A DNA stretch of 10,335 nt. It comes from an uncultured Prevotella sp. Lineage in GTDB: Bacteria; Bacteroidota; Bacteroidia; Bacteroidales; Bacteroidaceae. Shown here piece after piece: positions 1 to 5,942 of this stretch. A program made the position numbers and the translations under genes. Each line of letters opens with the position of its first letter. Position 1 is the first letter of the stretch. Under the pieces are notes generated by a model. It did no database searches. It was not told the DNA's origin and saw only the letters and a list, made by a program, of their open reading frames with translations. The stretch covers positions 1-10,335 of the forward strand of contig CAKQXI010000080.1 of assembly GCA_934281565.1 (NCBI GenBank), given 5' to 3'.

Positions 1-176
1 AATATGAGGAGGCAGTGAGCCAGTTGGAAGAAATCGTGGAGAAGATGGAGAATGACGAACTTGACATTGACCAGCTTTCCGACCAACTGAAGCGTGCCAA
101 GGCATTGGTGAAACTTTGCAAAGACAAACTCACCAAGACCGATGACGAAATCAAGAAACTCTTGGATGAGGATTGA
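1..176 (+). CDS. xseB: Exodeoxyribonuclease VII small subunit (3' part)
   Basis: This is the C-terminal 57 codons of a gene that begins before the window. The reading frame starts at base 3 and ends at the TGA at 174-176. The visible protein begins YEEAVSQLEEIVEKMEN and ends IKKLLDED. Its pattern of a short acidic helix, a turn and a second helix is typical of XseB, a protein of roughly 60-80 residues, so most of the gene is present. XseB binds in several copies to XseA to form exonuclease VII, a cytoplasmic enzyme that degrades single-stranded DNA from both ends in repair and recombination. The usual Bacteroidales neighbour xseA would lie just upstream, outside the window. I see no convincing terminator between this gene and ilvE. 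The identification rests on the family-like sequence of a short protein. Confidence 0.9.
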   Translation, partial: YEEAVSQLEEIVEKMENDELDIDQLSDQLKRAKALVKLCKDKLTKTDDEIKKLLDED

Positions 177-211
177 TGTCGGCAAGTATTATATAAATAT
201 TAGCCAAAAAA

Positions 212-243
212 GTTGCAGATTAATAGAATATTTTGTACTTTTG
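212..243 (+). promoter_or_regulatory. Bacteroidota-type promoter for ilvE
   Basis: A GTTG at 212-215 (near match to the -33 TTTG) is followed after 20 nt by TACTTTTG at 236-243, a perfect match to the -7 consensus TAnnTTTG used by the Bacteroidota primary sigma factor. Transcription would start near 250, about 30 nt before the ilvE start codon. The leader is A/T-rich with no Shine-Dalgarno site, as is usual in this phylum. Confidence 0.7.
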
Positions 244-281
244 CAGCTAAATATTAGTAGAACATTAAAAAATAAGATGTT

Positions 282-1298
282 ATGAAAGACTTGGATTGGT
301 CTAATTTATCATTTGGCTATCGCCAAACAGATTACAATGTTCGCTGCTATTATCGCAACGGCAAATGGGGTGAAATAGAAGTTTGCTCTGATGAGTATCT
401 TAAGCTGCACATGGCTGCAACCTGCTTGCATTATGGTCAGGAGGCATTTGAAGGTCTAAAGGCTTATCGTTGTCCAGACGGTAAGGTTCGTGTGTTCCGT
501 ATGGACGAGAATGCAGCACGTTTGCAGAGTACATGCCGTGGCATCTTGATGCCAGAAGTGCCAACAGAAATGTTTGAGGAAATGGTGAAGAAAGTGGTTC
601 GACTCAATCAAGAGTGGATCCCTACATATGAGAGTGGAGCTACCCTTTATATCCGTCCTTTGCTCATAGGTACGAGTGCTCAAGTAGGTGTTCACCCAGC
701 GACGGAGTATTGCTTCTTGATATTTGTGACCCCAGTAGGTCCTTACTTCAAGGGTGGTTTCTCCTCTAATCCTTATGTCATTATCCGTGAGTATGACCGC
801 TCCGCTCCTCTTGGAACAGGTATATATAAGGTGGGTGGCAACTATGCCGCTTCCTTGAAAGCTAACTCTATTGCCCATGAAAAGGGATATGCTTGCGAGT
901 TCTATCTCGATGCCAAGGAGAAGAAATACATGGACGAGTGTGGTGCTGCCAACTTCTTTGGTATCAAGAATAATACGTATGTTACCCCTAAGAGTACTTC
1001 TATCCTCCCATCTATCACCAACAAGAGCTTGATGCAACTGGCGGAAGACTTGGGCATGAAGGTGGAGCGTCGCCAGATACCAGAGGAAGAACTTGAGACA
1101 TTTGAGGAGGCTGGTGCTTGTGGTACCGCTGCCGTTATCTCTCCAATCAGTTATATTGACGACTTGGAGACTGGTAAGCGTTATGACTTTGGTGCAGAGC
1201 CTGGTCCAGTTTCAAAGCATCTTTATGATACGCTTCGTGGCATCCAGTATGGTACTATCGAGGACAAGCATAATTGGACAACTGTCGTTATCGAGTAA
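282..1298 (+). CDS. ilvE: Branched-chain amino acid aminotransferase
   Basis: A 338-aa cytoplasmic PLP enzyme of fold type IV (class IV aminotransferase, BCAT branch). It interconverts leucine, isoleucine and valine with their 2-oxo acids, using glutamate/2-oxoglutarate, and so performs the last step of branched-chain amino acid synthesis. Visible landmarks are the N-terminal YGQEAFEGLKAYR segment (residues 51-63), the lysine expected to hold PLP in YKVGGNYAASL (K183), the glutamate expected to contact the PLP pyridine nitrogen in DECGAANFF (E219), and the phosphate-binding GTAAVISP turn (281-288). The length fits the long, eukaryote-like BCAT subgroup common in Bacteroidales. The ATG at 282 follows a good promoter and an A-rich leader. 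A hairpin terminator follows the stop, so the gene is probably monocistronic. D-amino acid transaminase and aminodeoxychorismate lyase share the fold, but the length and motifs favour BCAT. Confidence 0.97.
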   Translation: MKDLDWSNLSFGYRQTDYNVRCYYRNGKWGEIEVCSDEYLKLHMAATCLHYGQEAFEGLKAYRCPDGKVRVFRMDENAARLQSTCRGILMPEVPTEMFEEMVKKVVRLNQEWIPTYESGATLYIRPLLIGTSAQVGVHPATEYCFLIFVTPVGPYFKGGFSSNPYVIIREYDRSAPLGTGIYKVGGNYAASLKANSIAHEKGYACEFYLDAKEKKYMDECGAANFFGIKNNTYVTPKSTSILPSITNKSLMQLAEDLGMKVERRQIPEEELETFEEAGACGTAAVISPISYIDDLETGKRYDFGAEPGPVSKHLYDTLRGIQYGTIEDKHNWTTVVIE

Positions 1299-1322
1299 AA
1301 CAGATTTGTTTATATCATATTC

Positions 1323-1357
1323 AAAGCACTCCTTTTGTCTACAAGGGAGTGCTTTTT
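1323..1357 (+). terminator. Rho-independent terminator of ilvE
   Basis: AAAGCACTCC (1323-1332) pairs with GGAGTGCTTT (1346-1355). The inner TTGT/ACAA arms can pair as well, around a small bulge. A run of T residues at 1353-1357 follows. It starts 24 nt after the ilvE stop codon and separates ilvE from the next operon. Confidence 0.85.
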
Positions 1358-1409
1358 GTTGATTAGGATTTTTAACATAGGGATTAGATTATTATTCATT
1401 TTTTTTCTT

Positions 1410-1417
1410 TATCTTTG
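1410..1417 (+). promoter_or_regulatory. Promoter -7 element for the small-protein/trmB operon
   Basis: TATCTTTG matches the Bacteroidota -7 consensus TAnnTTTG exactly and lies 23 nt before the start codon at 1441. A clear -33 TTTG is not visible at the ideal distance; the region upstream is only A/T-rich. The short leader agrees with the start chosen for the 71-aa gene. Confidence 0.6.
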
Positions 1418-1440
1418 CACAAGTAAATAATAATAGAAAT

Positions 1441-1656
1441 ATGATAAGTAAAACAAAGGGCGAAAGCAGAAGAGATAAGCTCGCAGACTATTTCTTCGAC
1501 CTCTCTAAGTTGAGTTTCTCAGGAGCGGGACTTGGAGGATTATCTCCTATGTTCACGGGAGAAATAAGTGTGAGCAGTGTTTATCAATTAGTGTTTGGCG
1601 TAGTGATGAGCTATACGTTCTATTTCTATGCCAATAGAATTTTAAAAAAGAAATGA
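1441..1656 (+). CDS. Small membrane protein, 71 aa (DUF6722-like)
   Basis: A 71-residue protein with a charged N-terminus rich in Lys/Arg (residues 4-13) and a moderately hydrophobic Gly/Ser-rich stretch (about 22-38). A clear transmembrane helix follows (about 46-65, containing VYQLVFGVVMSYTFYFYA), and the tail is basic (ILKKK). The charge pattern suggests insertion in the inner membrane with both ends on the cytoplasmic side if both hydrophobic stretches span it. From memory it resembles the short Bacteroidales membrane proteins labelled DUF6722, which have no assigned function; I could not check this. It is the first gene after a good -7 element. Its stop overlaps the start of the next small gene (ATGA), and trmB follows, so all three are probably co-transcribed. 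The coding call is supported by the promoter, the coupled downstream gene and the sensible protein composition. Confidence 0.8.
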   Translation: MISKTKGESRRDKLADYFFDLSKLSFSGAGLGGLSPMFTGEISVSSVYQLVFGVVMSYTFYFYANRILKKK

Positions 1657-1778
1657 TTATGCAACCATCAGATCCTTTAACATTGTTCTTTCTCATAGGT
1701 GCATTGACAGGCATAGGTCTTGTGATTTGGTCTTATACTCCAAAAGGCAAGGATTACATAAAACATCTGGATGATTAA
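1653..1778 (+). CDS. Small single-pass membrane protein, 41 aa
   Basis: A very short gene whose ATG at 1653 overlaps the preceding stop as ATGA, an arrangement typical of translational coupling. A second in-frame ATG at 1659 could also serve as the start (39 aa). The product begins MIMQPSDPLTLFF, has one hydrophobic helix (about residues 9-28, LTLFFLIGALTGIGLVIWSY) and ends in a short polar tail (TPKGKDYIKHLDD). Its TAA at 1776-1778 is only 9 nt before the trmB start. I do not recognise a named family. The tight packing between two genes, an uninterrupted frame and a clear membrane segment argue that it is real and acts with the 71-aa protein, perhaps as a small membrane complex; the partnership is inference. 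Confidence 0.7.
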   Translation: MIMQPSDPLTLFFLIGALTGIGLVIWSYTPKGKDYIKHLDD

Positions 1779-1787
1779 ACTCTTATT

Positions 1788-2558
1788 ATGGGTAAAGGAA
1801 AATTAGCAAAATTCGCAGATATGGAGGCATTTGAGAATGTCTTCCAATATCCGTATAGTGTCGTGGACAATGTACCTTTTGAAATGAAAGGGAAGTGGCG
1901 TGATATGTATTTTCACAATGACAACCCTATCGTGTTGGAACTTGGGTGTGGCAAGGGTGAATATACCGTAGAACTGGCAAAGCTCTATCCTGATATGAAT
2001 TTCATAGGAGTAGACATCAAGGGTGCAAGAATGTGGACTGGTGCTAAAAAAGCTATTGAGGAGGGACAAAAAAATGTAGCTTTCTTACGTACCAACATTG
2101 AGATTATCGATCGTTTCTTCTCAGAGAATGAGGTGCAAGAGATATGGCTTACTTTCTCGGACCCTCAGATGAAGAACCCACGTAAGCGTCTTACTTCCAC
2201 TTATTTCATGAATCGTTATCGCCGTTTCTTGGTGGATGGCGGTATCATTCACTTGAAGACAGACTCGAATTTCCTCTTTACTTATACCTCATACATGGTG
2301 GATGGAAATCATTTGCCTATACTTTTCAGAACGGAAGACTTGTATCATCAAGAGGGTATTGACGAGGAAACACGTAAGATCCTTTCTATCCAAACTTACT
2401 ATGAGAGTATGTGGATAGAGCGAGGATTGAATATCAAGTATATGAAGTTCAAGTTGCCTCATGCTGGCGAACTTGTTGAACCTGATGTTGAGATACCTCT
2501 GGATGATTATCGCAGTTATCATCGCTCAAAGAGGACTCCTAAGGAAACAGGAAAATAA
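1788..2558 (+). CDS. trmB: tRNA (guanine-N7-)-methyltransferase
   Basis: A 256-aa cytoplasmic class I SAM-dependent methyltransferase that makes N7-methylguanosine at position 46 of the tRNA variable loop. Visible motifs in order are the SAM-binding motif VLELGCGKGEYT (residues 49-60), the acidic motif FIGVDIKGARMW (72-83), the catalytic-region FSDPQMKNPRKR (123-134) where many bacteria have FPDPWPKK, LKTDSN (156-161), and the C-terminal YYESMWIERGLNIKYMKF segment (204-221) that closes the TrmB fold. The family normally spans about 210-260 residues, so it is full length. The first ~40 residues are a variable extension and the last ~20 a basic tail (SKRTPKETGK). It lies 9 nt after the 41-aa gene with no promoter between, so it probably shares the promoter at 1410. 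A strong hairpin follows the stop. Confidence 0.96.
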   Translation: MGKGKLAKFADMEAFENVFQYPYSVVDNVPFEMKGKWRDMYFHNDNPIVLELGCGKGEYTVELAKLYPDMNFIGVDIKGARMWTGAKKAIEEGQKNVAFLRTNIEIIDRFFSENEVQEIWLTFSDPQMKNPRKRLTSTYFMNRYRRFLVDGGIIHLKTDSNFLFTYTSYMVDGNHLPILFRTEDLYHQEGIDEETRKILSIQTYYESMWIERGLNIKYMKFKLPHAGELVEPDVEIPLDDYRSYHRSKRTPKETGK

Positions 2559-2565
2559 GATATAA

Positions 2566-2607
2566 ACGAAAAAGGTCGGTTTTGTCATCAAAGCCGACCT
2601 TTTTCGT
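2566..2607. terminator. Bidirectional terminator between trmB and the GH115-like gene
   Basis: A near-perfect inverted repeat. ACGAAAAAGGTCGG (2566-2579) pairs with CCGACCTTTTTCGT (2594-2607), and the stem continues through one T-G wobble and TTTG/CAAA to a 4-nt TCAT loop. The A run on one side and the T run on the other give a U-tract in both directions. It lies 7 nt after the trmB stop and just 1 nt past the stop of the convergent gene on the other strand, so it can end both transcripts. Confidence 0.92.
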
Positions 2608-2608
2608 T

Positions 2609-4678
2609 TTATTCCGTTGGAATCATGTAATATTCTCTATCGACATCGAAGTCGAGTATCCATTGGTCAATGATGACATTGTCGTCCAATGCCTTGATCT
2701 CAATGTCATGATTGCCGTAGTATAGCGTTGTATAGAAACTTTTCTGAGCTTGTCCACGCCAAATGTTTAGCTTCCAGTCCTTGGAGTTGTATAGCTCTTT
2801 AAGAGAGCAGATGACTGGTTCTTCACCATCAATGCTGATACTGACACGCATCTCTCCCTTGGTGTCGGTATAGTTGGGGATGCCCGCAATGGTAAATCGT
2901 GCATCTCCCTCCTTATCGCTATAAAATGTATATTTCAAGCTTGCACCACGAGGGAGTTCCACAGCCTTGTTGCTATGTCCAAGCAGAGGGATAAGTTCGA
3001 TGTTTGTCCCTGAAGTCTTGGTCCATTCATAGGCGTTCTTGGCAATGACATCCTGAGTTTGTGTAGAGAGCGGCTTCAGGTCCTCCGTACGGTCGAAAGC
3101 ATCATACAAGTATCTATTAATATCTGAAGTGCTCAATGTGCCAGGCAATGATGGTGGAAGCATCGTCAGTTCTTTTGCATTAATCAGGTTCTTCCATTTC
3201 CCTTTGCCGATATTGCTATAATGAGAGAGCAGTTGCTGGAGCTCTTGGTAAGCTGTTAGACTTAGGGCTGCCGCTGCTTTTGCCTCATCATCGTTTTGGA
3301 AAAGTCCAGGGCGAGCTATATGCCTTGCTTCTTGTGCTTCCAACTCTTTTTCTGCTGTCAATGCCGCAGCATAGATAGGAAACTTGATGGTTTCAAAGAA
3401 ACCGTCCTTTTGGTAAGATGGAATGGTGCGCTCTGTCTCGTCCACTTGTTCCTTGAGAATATCGTATGAATAAAGATAACGTTCCAGCTCATTGCCAAAT
3501 TCGCCAGAGTGGAATTCATTGTCGCCAAATGGTCTGGTCATGTACTCAGGTTGACGAATGTTGGTGAGACGATAATACTCTTTCATGATAGGAAAGAGCG
3601 TTCTACCTATATTGCTGCCAAACTGGTTGGTGAGCCAAGACAAAAGGTGATTTTCCAGATTGCTGGGTCTTACACTCTGCTTGTTCCATGCCATGTCCAT
3701 AAAGAGAGAAAGTTGGTAGGCAACCATCTTGGGATTCTTAACGTTGGCTATCCATGCTTCCTCTTGTTGATTATCATGGTGTCCTTTATGTGATACCTTG
3801 CTTTCGGTTGGATTGTTGTTGGTTAGCTCCTTGAGGATGATGCCTGGTGATGTGTTGCCAAACCACAGTTGGTTGTCATTCCATAGCATCTTTACATTGT
3901 CAATGGATTTCTTGTGATGTTTCTTATGCTTTTTGCCTAACAATTCCAATACTTTTCCATTTTCTCCGATGTTGATGTCGAAACTATCGACTACAGCTTT
4001 GTTATAGACAGCTTCATGCTTGGCATCTTGTTGCCACAAGGTATTGGCACGAAGACGAAGCATCAGCCTACATAGATTGCTGTAATTCTGTGATTTCATC
4101 CATGTAGAGTTGTTCAATGCCAGTCCACGGTATTCCACCGATGGAATTTGCAGCGACTCAAAGCCAGTCTTGACATAAAGTGATTTACTTTGCCTTGGAC
4201 GGACATCGTTCCAGTCAATCCAAGGAGAGACACCAGCCAAGCGTGATAGTTCCATGACACCGTATGCAGTTCCCCGTGCATCACTTCCCACAACGATAAG
4301 TTTTCCACTGCGAGTGCCGATGTAGAAAGCCTCTTTTTGAGTGATGAACCGATGAAGCGGTGTTCCCAGCTTGCTCAAAGTAGCGAATTCTTTGTTGGTA
4401 AGTTGGTCAAGTTGGAATATCTGTATATTGGCATTGCTTTTTTCTTTGGCGGCAAATCCTGTTACTGCTTTCATGTCATTAGAAAATAGGTTTAATGCTA
4501 TTCTAACGACGTTAGAAGCATTGGTGTTGACACTATATGTAACCTTGCCAGTGCCGTCGGTCCAATAGATGTTACTGCTGGCAGTAGAATTGTTGTTGTT
4601 TGAACTATGTGCCCATGTAGTACCGCCTACTCCGAGGAAAAGGATGTAGGTACTGATGATTAAACTCTTTACGTTCAT
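2609..4678 (-). CDS. Secreted GH115-like protein with shortened catalytic domain
   Basis: A 689-aa protein with a signal peptide (hydrophobic core about 6-18, likely cut after TWA-23) followed by an Asn/Ser-rich linker, so probably periplasmic or exported. It aligns by eye with glycoside hydrolase family 115, whose known members are alpha-glucuronidases that trim glucuronic acid from xylan. Shared blocks are GTAYGVMELSRLAGVSPW (136-153), PSVEYRGLALNN (179-190), LRLRANTLW (207-215), LWFGNTSPGIILKEL (271-285), AWIANVKNPK (308-317), DMAWN (328-332), the helical region with FGNELERYL (394-402) and GKWKNLI (493-499), and a C-terminal beta domain (about 560-689, with GNHDIEIKALDDNVII) like GH115_C. 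Typical members are about 800-1000 aa. Only about 55 residues separate LRLRANTLW from LWFGNTSP, where I expect roughly 200, so most of the barrel with its catalytic acids seems absent and is replaced by a Lys/His-rich tract (249-257). It is probably not an ordinary alpha-glucuronidase. It stands alone with its own promoter. Confidence 0.8.
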   Translation of the reverse strand: MNVKSLIISTYILFLGVGGTTWAHSSNNNNSTASSNIYWTDGTGKVTYSVNTNASNVVRIALNLFSNDMKAVTGFAAKEKSNANIQIFQLDQLTNKEFATLSKLGTPLHRFITQKEAFYIGTRSGKLIVVGSDARGTAYGVMELSRLAGVSPWIDWNDVRPRQSKSLYVKTGFESLQIPSVEYRGLALNNSTWMKSQNYSNLCRLMLRLRANTLWQQDAKHEAVYNKAVVDSFDINIGENGKVLELLGKKHKKHHKKSIDNVKMLWNDNQLWFGNTSPGIILKELTNNNPTESKVSHKGHHDNQQEEAWIANVKNPKMVAYQLSLFMDMAWNKQSVRPSNLENHLLSWLTNQFGSNIGRTLFPIMKEYYRLTNIRQPEYMTRPFGDNEFHSGEFGNELERYLYSYDILKEQVDETERTIPSYQKDGFFETIKFPIYAAALTAEKELEAQEARHIARPGLFQNDDEAKAAAALSLTAYQELQQLLSHYSNIGKGKWKNLINAKELTMLPPSLPGTLSTSDINRYLYDAFDRTEDLKPLSTQTQDVIAKNAYEWTKTSGTNIELIPLLGHSNKAVELPRGASLKYTFYSDKEGDARFTIAGIPNYTDTKGEMRVSISIDGEEPVICSLKELYNSKDWKLNIWRGQAQKSFYTTLYYGNHDIEIKALDDNVIIDQWILDFDVDREYYMIPTE

Positions 4679-4707
4679 TTGTGCTGTGTAATGTTAAAAT
4701 ATTGGCT

Positions 4708-4725
4708 GCAACGTGTTCCTGTTGC
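4708..4725. repeat. Short inverted repeat in the GH115-like gene leader
   Basis: GCAAC (4708-4712) and GTTGC (4721-4725) form a 5-bp perfect inverted repeat around 8 nt, lying between the predicted transcription start (near 4731) and the start codon at 4678. It could be an operator half-site pair or a small leader hairpin. The arms are short, so chance is a real possibility. Confidence 0.25.
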
Positions 4726-4737
4726 GTATACTTTTTG

Positions 4738-4769
4738 CAAAGATACATAAAAGTGTTTAATATCTGAAA
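4738..4769 (-). promoter_or_regulatory. Promoter for the GH115-like gene
   Basis: Read on the minus strand, TATCTTTG (4745 down to 4738) matches the -7 consensus TAnnTTTG. TTTC (4769 to 4766), one base off the -33 TTTG, lies 20 nt upstream of it. The predicted start near 4731 gives a leader of about 50 nt. The promoter is back to back with that of mrp, and the two -33 elements are only about 15 nt apart. Confidence 0.65.
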
Positions 4770-4783
4770 TTATTTAGTTTTTA

Positions 4784-4815
4784 TTTGCTTAATACATATT
4801 TTATTGCTACTTTTG
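4784..4815 (+). promoter_or_regulatory. Promoter for mrp
   Basis: TTTG at 4784-4787, a 20-nt spacer and TACTTTTG at 4808-4815 together match the full Bacteroidota promoter consensus. Transcription would start near 4822, about 20 nt before the ATG at 4842, leaving an A-rich leader (AAAGAAAGAACAGAAAT) without a Shine-Dalgarno site. Confidence 0.8.
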
Positions 4816-4841
4816 CATGAAATCAAAGAAAGAACAGAAAT

Positions 4842-5942
4842 ATGAATTTATATCCAAAGTTGATTACCGACGCATTGGCGACGGTCATATATCCAGGTAC
4901 TAAGAAAAACCTGATAGAGAGTGAGATGTTGGCTGATGCCCCAAGTATCAATGGCATGAAAGTAAGGGTAGTGCTTCTTTTTCCTCGTGATACCGATCCA
5001 TTTTTAAAGAGTACCGTAAAGGCAGCCGAGGCTGCCATTCATTACCATGTCTCCAAGGAGGTGGAAGTGGAAATAGTTACCGAATTTAAATCTGCTCCTC
5101 GCCCAGAAGTAGGCAAGTTGTTGCCTCAGGTGAAGAATATCATTGCTGTCAGCTCTGGCAAGGGTGGTGTAGGCAAGAGCACCGTTTCAGCCAATCTTGC
5201 CATTGCTTTGGCGAAGTTAGGCTATAAGGTAGGTTTGCTTGATACAGATATATTTGGTCCATCCATGCCTAAGATGTTCGGTGTGGAGGATGTTCGCCCA
5301 TATTCTGTCCACAAAGAGGGGCGTGATTTGATTGAACCAGTGGAGAAGTATGGCGTGAAGCTCTTGAGCATTGGGTTCTTCGTAAGTCCAGATACCGCTA
5401 CTTTATGGCGTGGTGGCATGGCTTGCTCTGCCTTGAAGCAGTTGATAGCTGATGCTGACTGGGGTGACTTGGATTATTTCGTGCTCGATACACCTCCTGG
5501 AACAAGCGACATTCACCTTACACTTCTCCAGACTTTGGCTATTACGGGTGCGGTTATAGTAAGTACTCCTCAGAAAGTAGCCTTGGCAGATGCTCACAAA
5601 GGCATTGATATGTACGAGAATGATAAGGTGAATGTGCCAATCCTTGGTTTGGTGGAGAATATGGCATACTTTACTCCTGCGGAATTACCAGAGAACAAGT
5701 ATTATATCTTTGGCAAGGAAGGTTGCAAGGAACTTGCCAAGGAAATGGGAGTGCCATTGTTGGCGCAAATCCCTATTGTGCAAAGTATCTGTGAGGGTGG
5801 TGACGAGGGTGCCCCAGCCGCTACCAAGGTGGATAGCATCATGGGACAATCATTCCTCAGTCTCGCTCAGTCGGTAGTAACGGTTGTCAATCGCCGTAAT
5901 GCCGAACAAGCTCCTACTAAAATCGTAGGTGTCAAGAAGTAA
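4842..5942 (+). CDS. mrp: Mrp/ApbC-type Fe-S cluster carrier ATPase
   Basis: A 366-aa cytoplasmic P-loop ATPase of the Mrp/NBP35 (ApbC) family, which binds and delivers iron-sulfur clusters to target apoproteins. The N-terminal ~85 residues form a MIP18/DUF59-like domain (SKEVEVEIVTE at 71-81). The ATPase domain follows a PEVGKLLPQVKN linker, with the deviant Walker A SSGKGGVGKST (104-114, both the signature and the P-loop lysines present), DTDIFGPSMP (134-143) and DTPPGTSD (216-223). The C-terminal part has VENMAYFTPAELPENKYYIFG (about 271-291). Many Mrp proteins carry a CxxC cluster-binding pair at this last site; here the segment has no cysteine. The remaining cysteines (C195, C295, C317) do not form a CxxC. 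This variant seems common in Bacteroidales from memory. The promoter and ATG are well placed. The stop overlaps the convergent exporter gene by 11 nt. Confidence 0.95.
   Translation: MNLYPKLITDALATVIYPGTKKNLIESEMLADAPSINGMKVRVVLLFPRDTDPFLKSTVKAAEAAIHYHVSKEVEVEIVTEFKSAPRPEVGKLLPQVKNIIAVSSGKGGVGKSTVSANLAIALAKLGYKVGLLDTDIFGPSMPKMFGVEDVRPYSVHKEGRDLIEPVEKYGVKLLSIGFFVSPDTATLWRGGMACSALKQLIADADWGDLDYFVLDTPPGTSDIHLTLLQTLAITGAVIVSTPQKVALADAHKGIDMYENDKVNVPILGLVENMAYFTPAELPENKYYIFGKEGCKELAKEMGVPLLAQIPIVQSICEGGDEGAPAATKVDSIMGQSFLSLAQSVVTVVNRRNAEQAPTKIVGVKK

Noticed and set aside
180..205. Possible terminator after xseB (GGC...GCC with A/T-rich arms)
   Set aside because: Only three G/C pairs, poor pairing in the A/T part and no T run after it; it is followed by an A run.
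277..285. A two-codon frame ATG TTA TGA whose stop overlaps the ilvE start codon
   Set aside because: Such minimal frames arise often by chance in A/T-rich leaders, and there is no Shine-Dalgarno or conservation evidence here. I do not claim a regulatory upstream ORF.
456..1037. 193-codon open frame on the minus strand opposite ilvE
   Set aside because: It is fully antisense to a clear aminotransferase gene, with no recognisable family features.
2160..2200. TrmB motif FSDPQMKNPRKR instead of FPDPWPKK as a sign of altered activity
   Set aside because: The DPQ form with a basic run is, as far as I recall, normal in Bacteroidota TrmB; all other motifs are intact.
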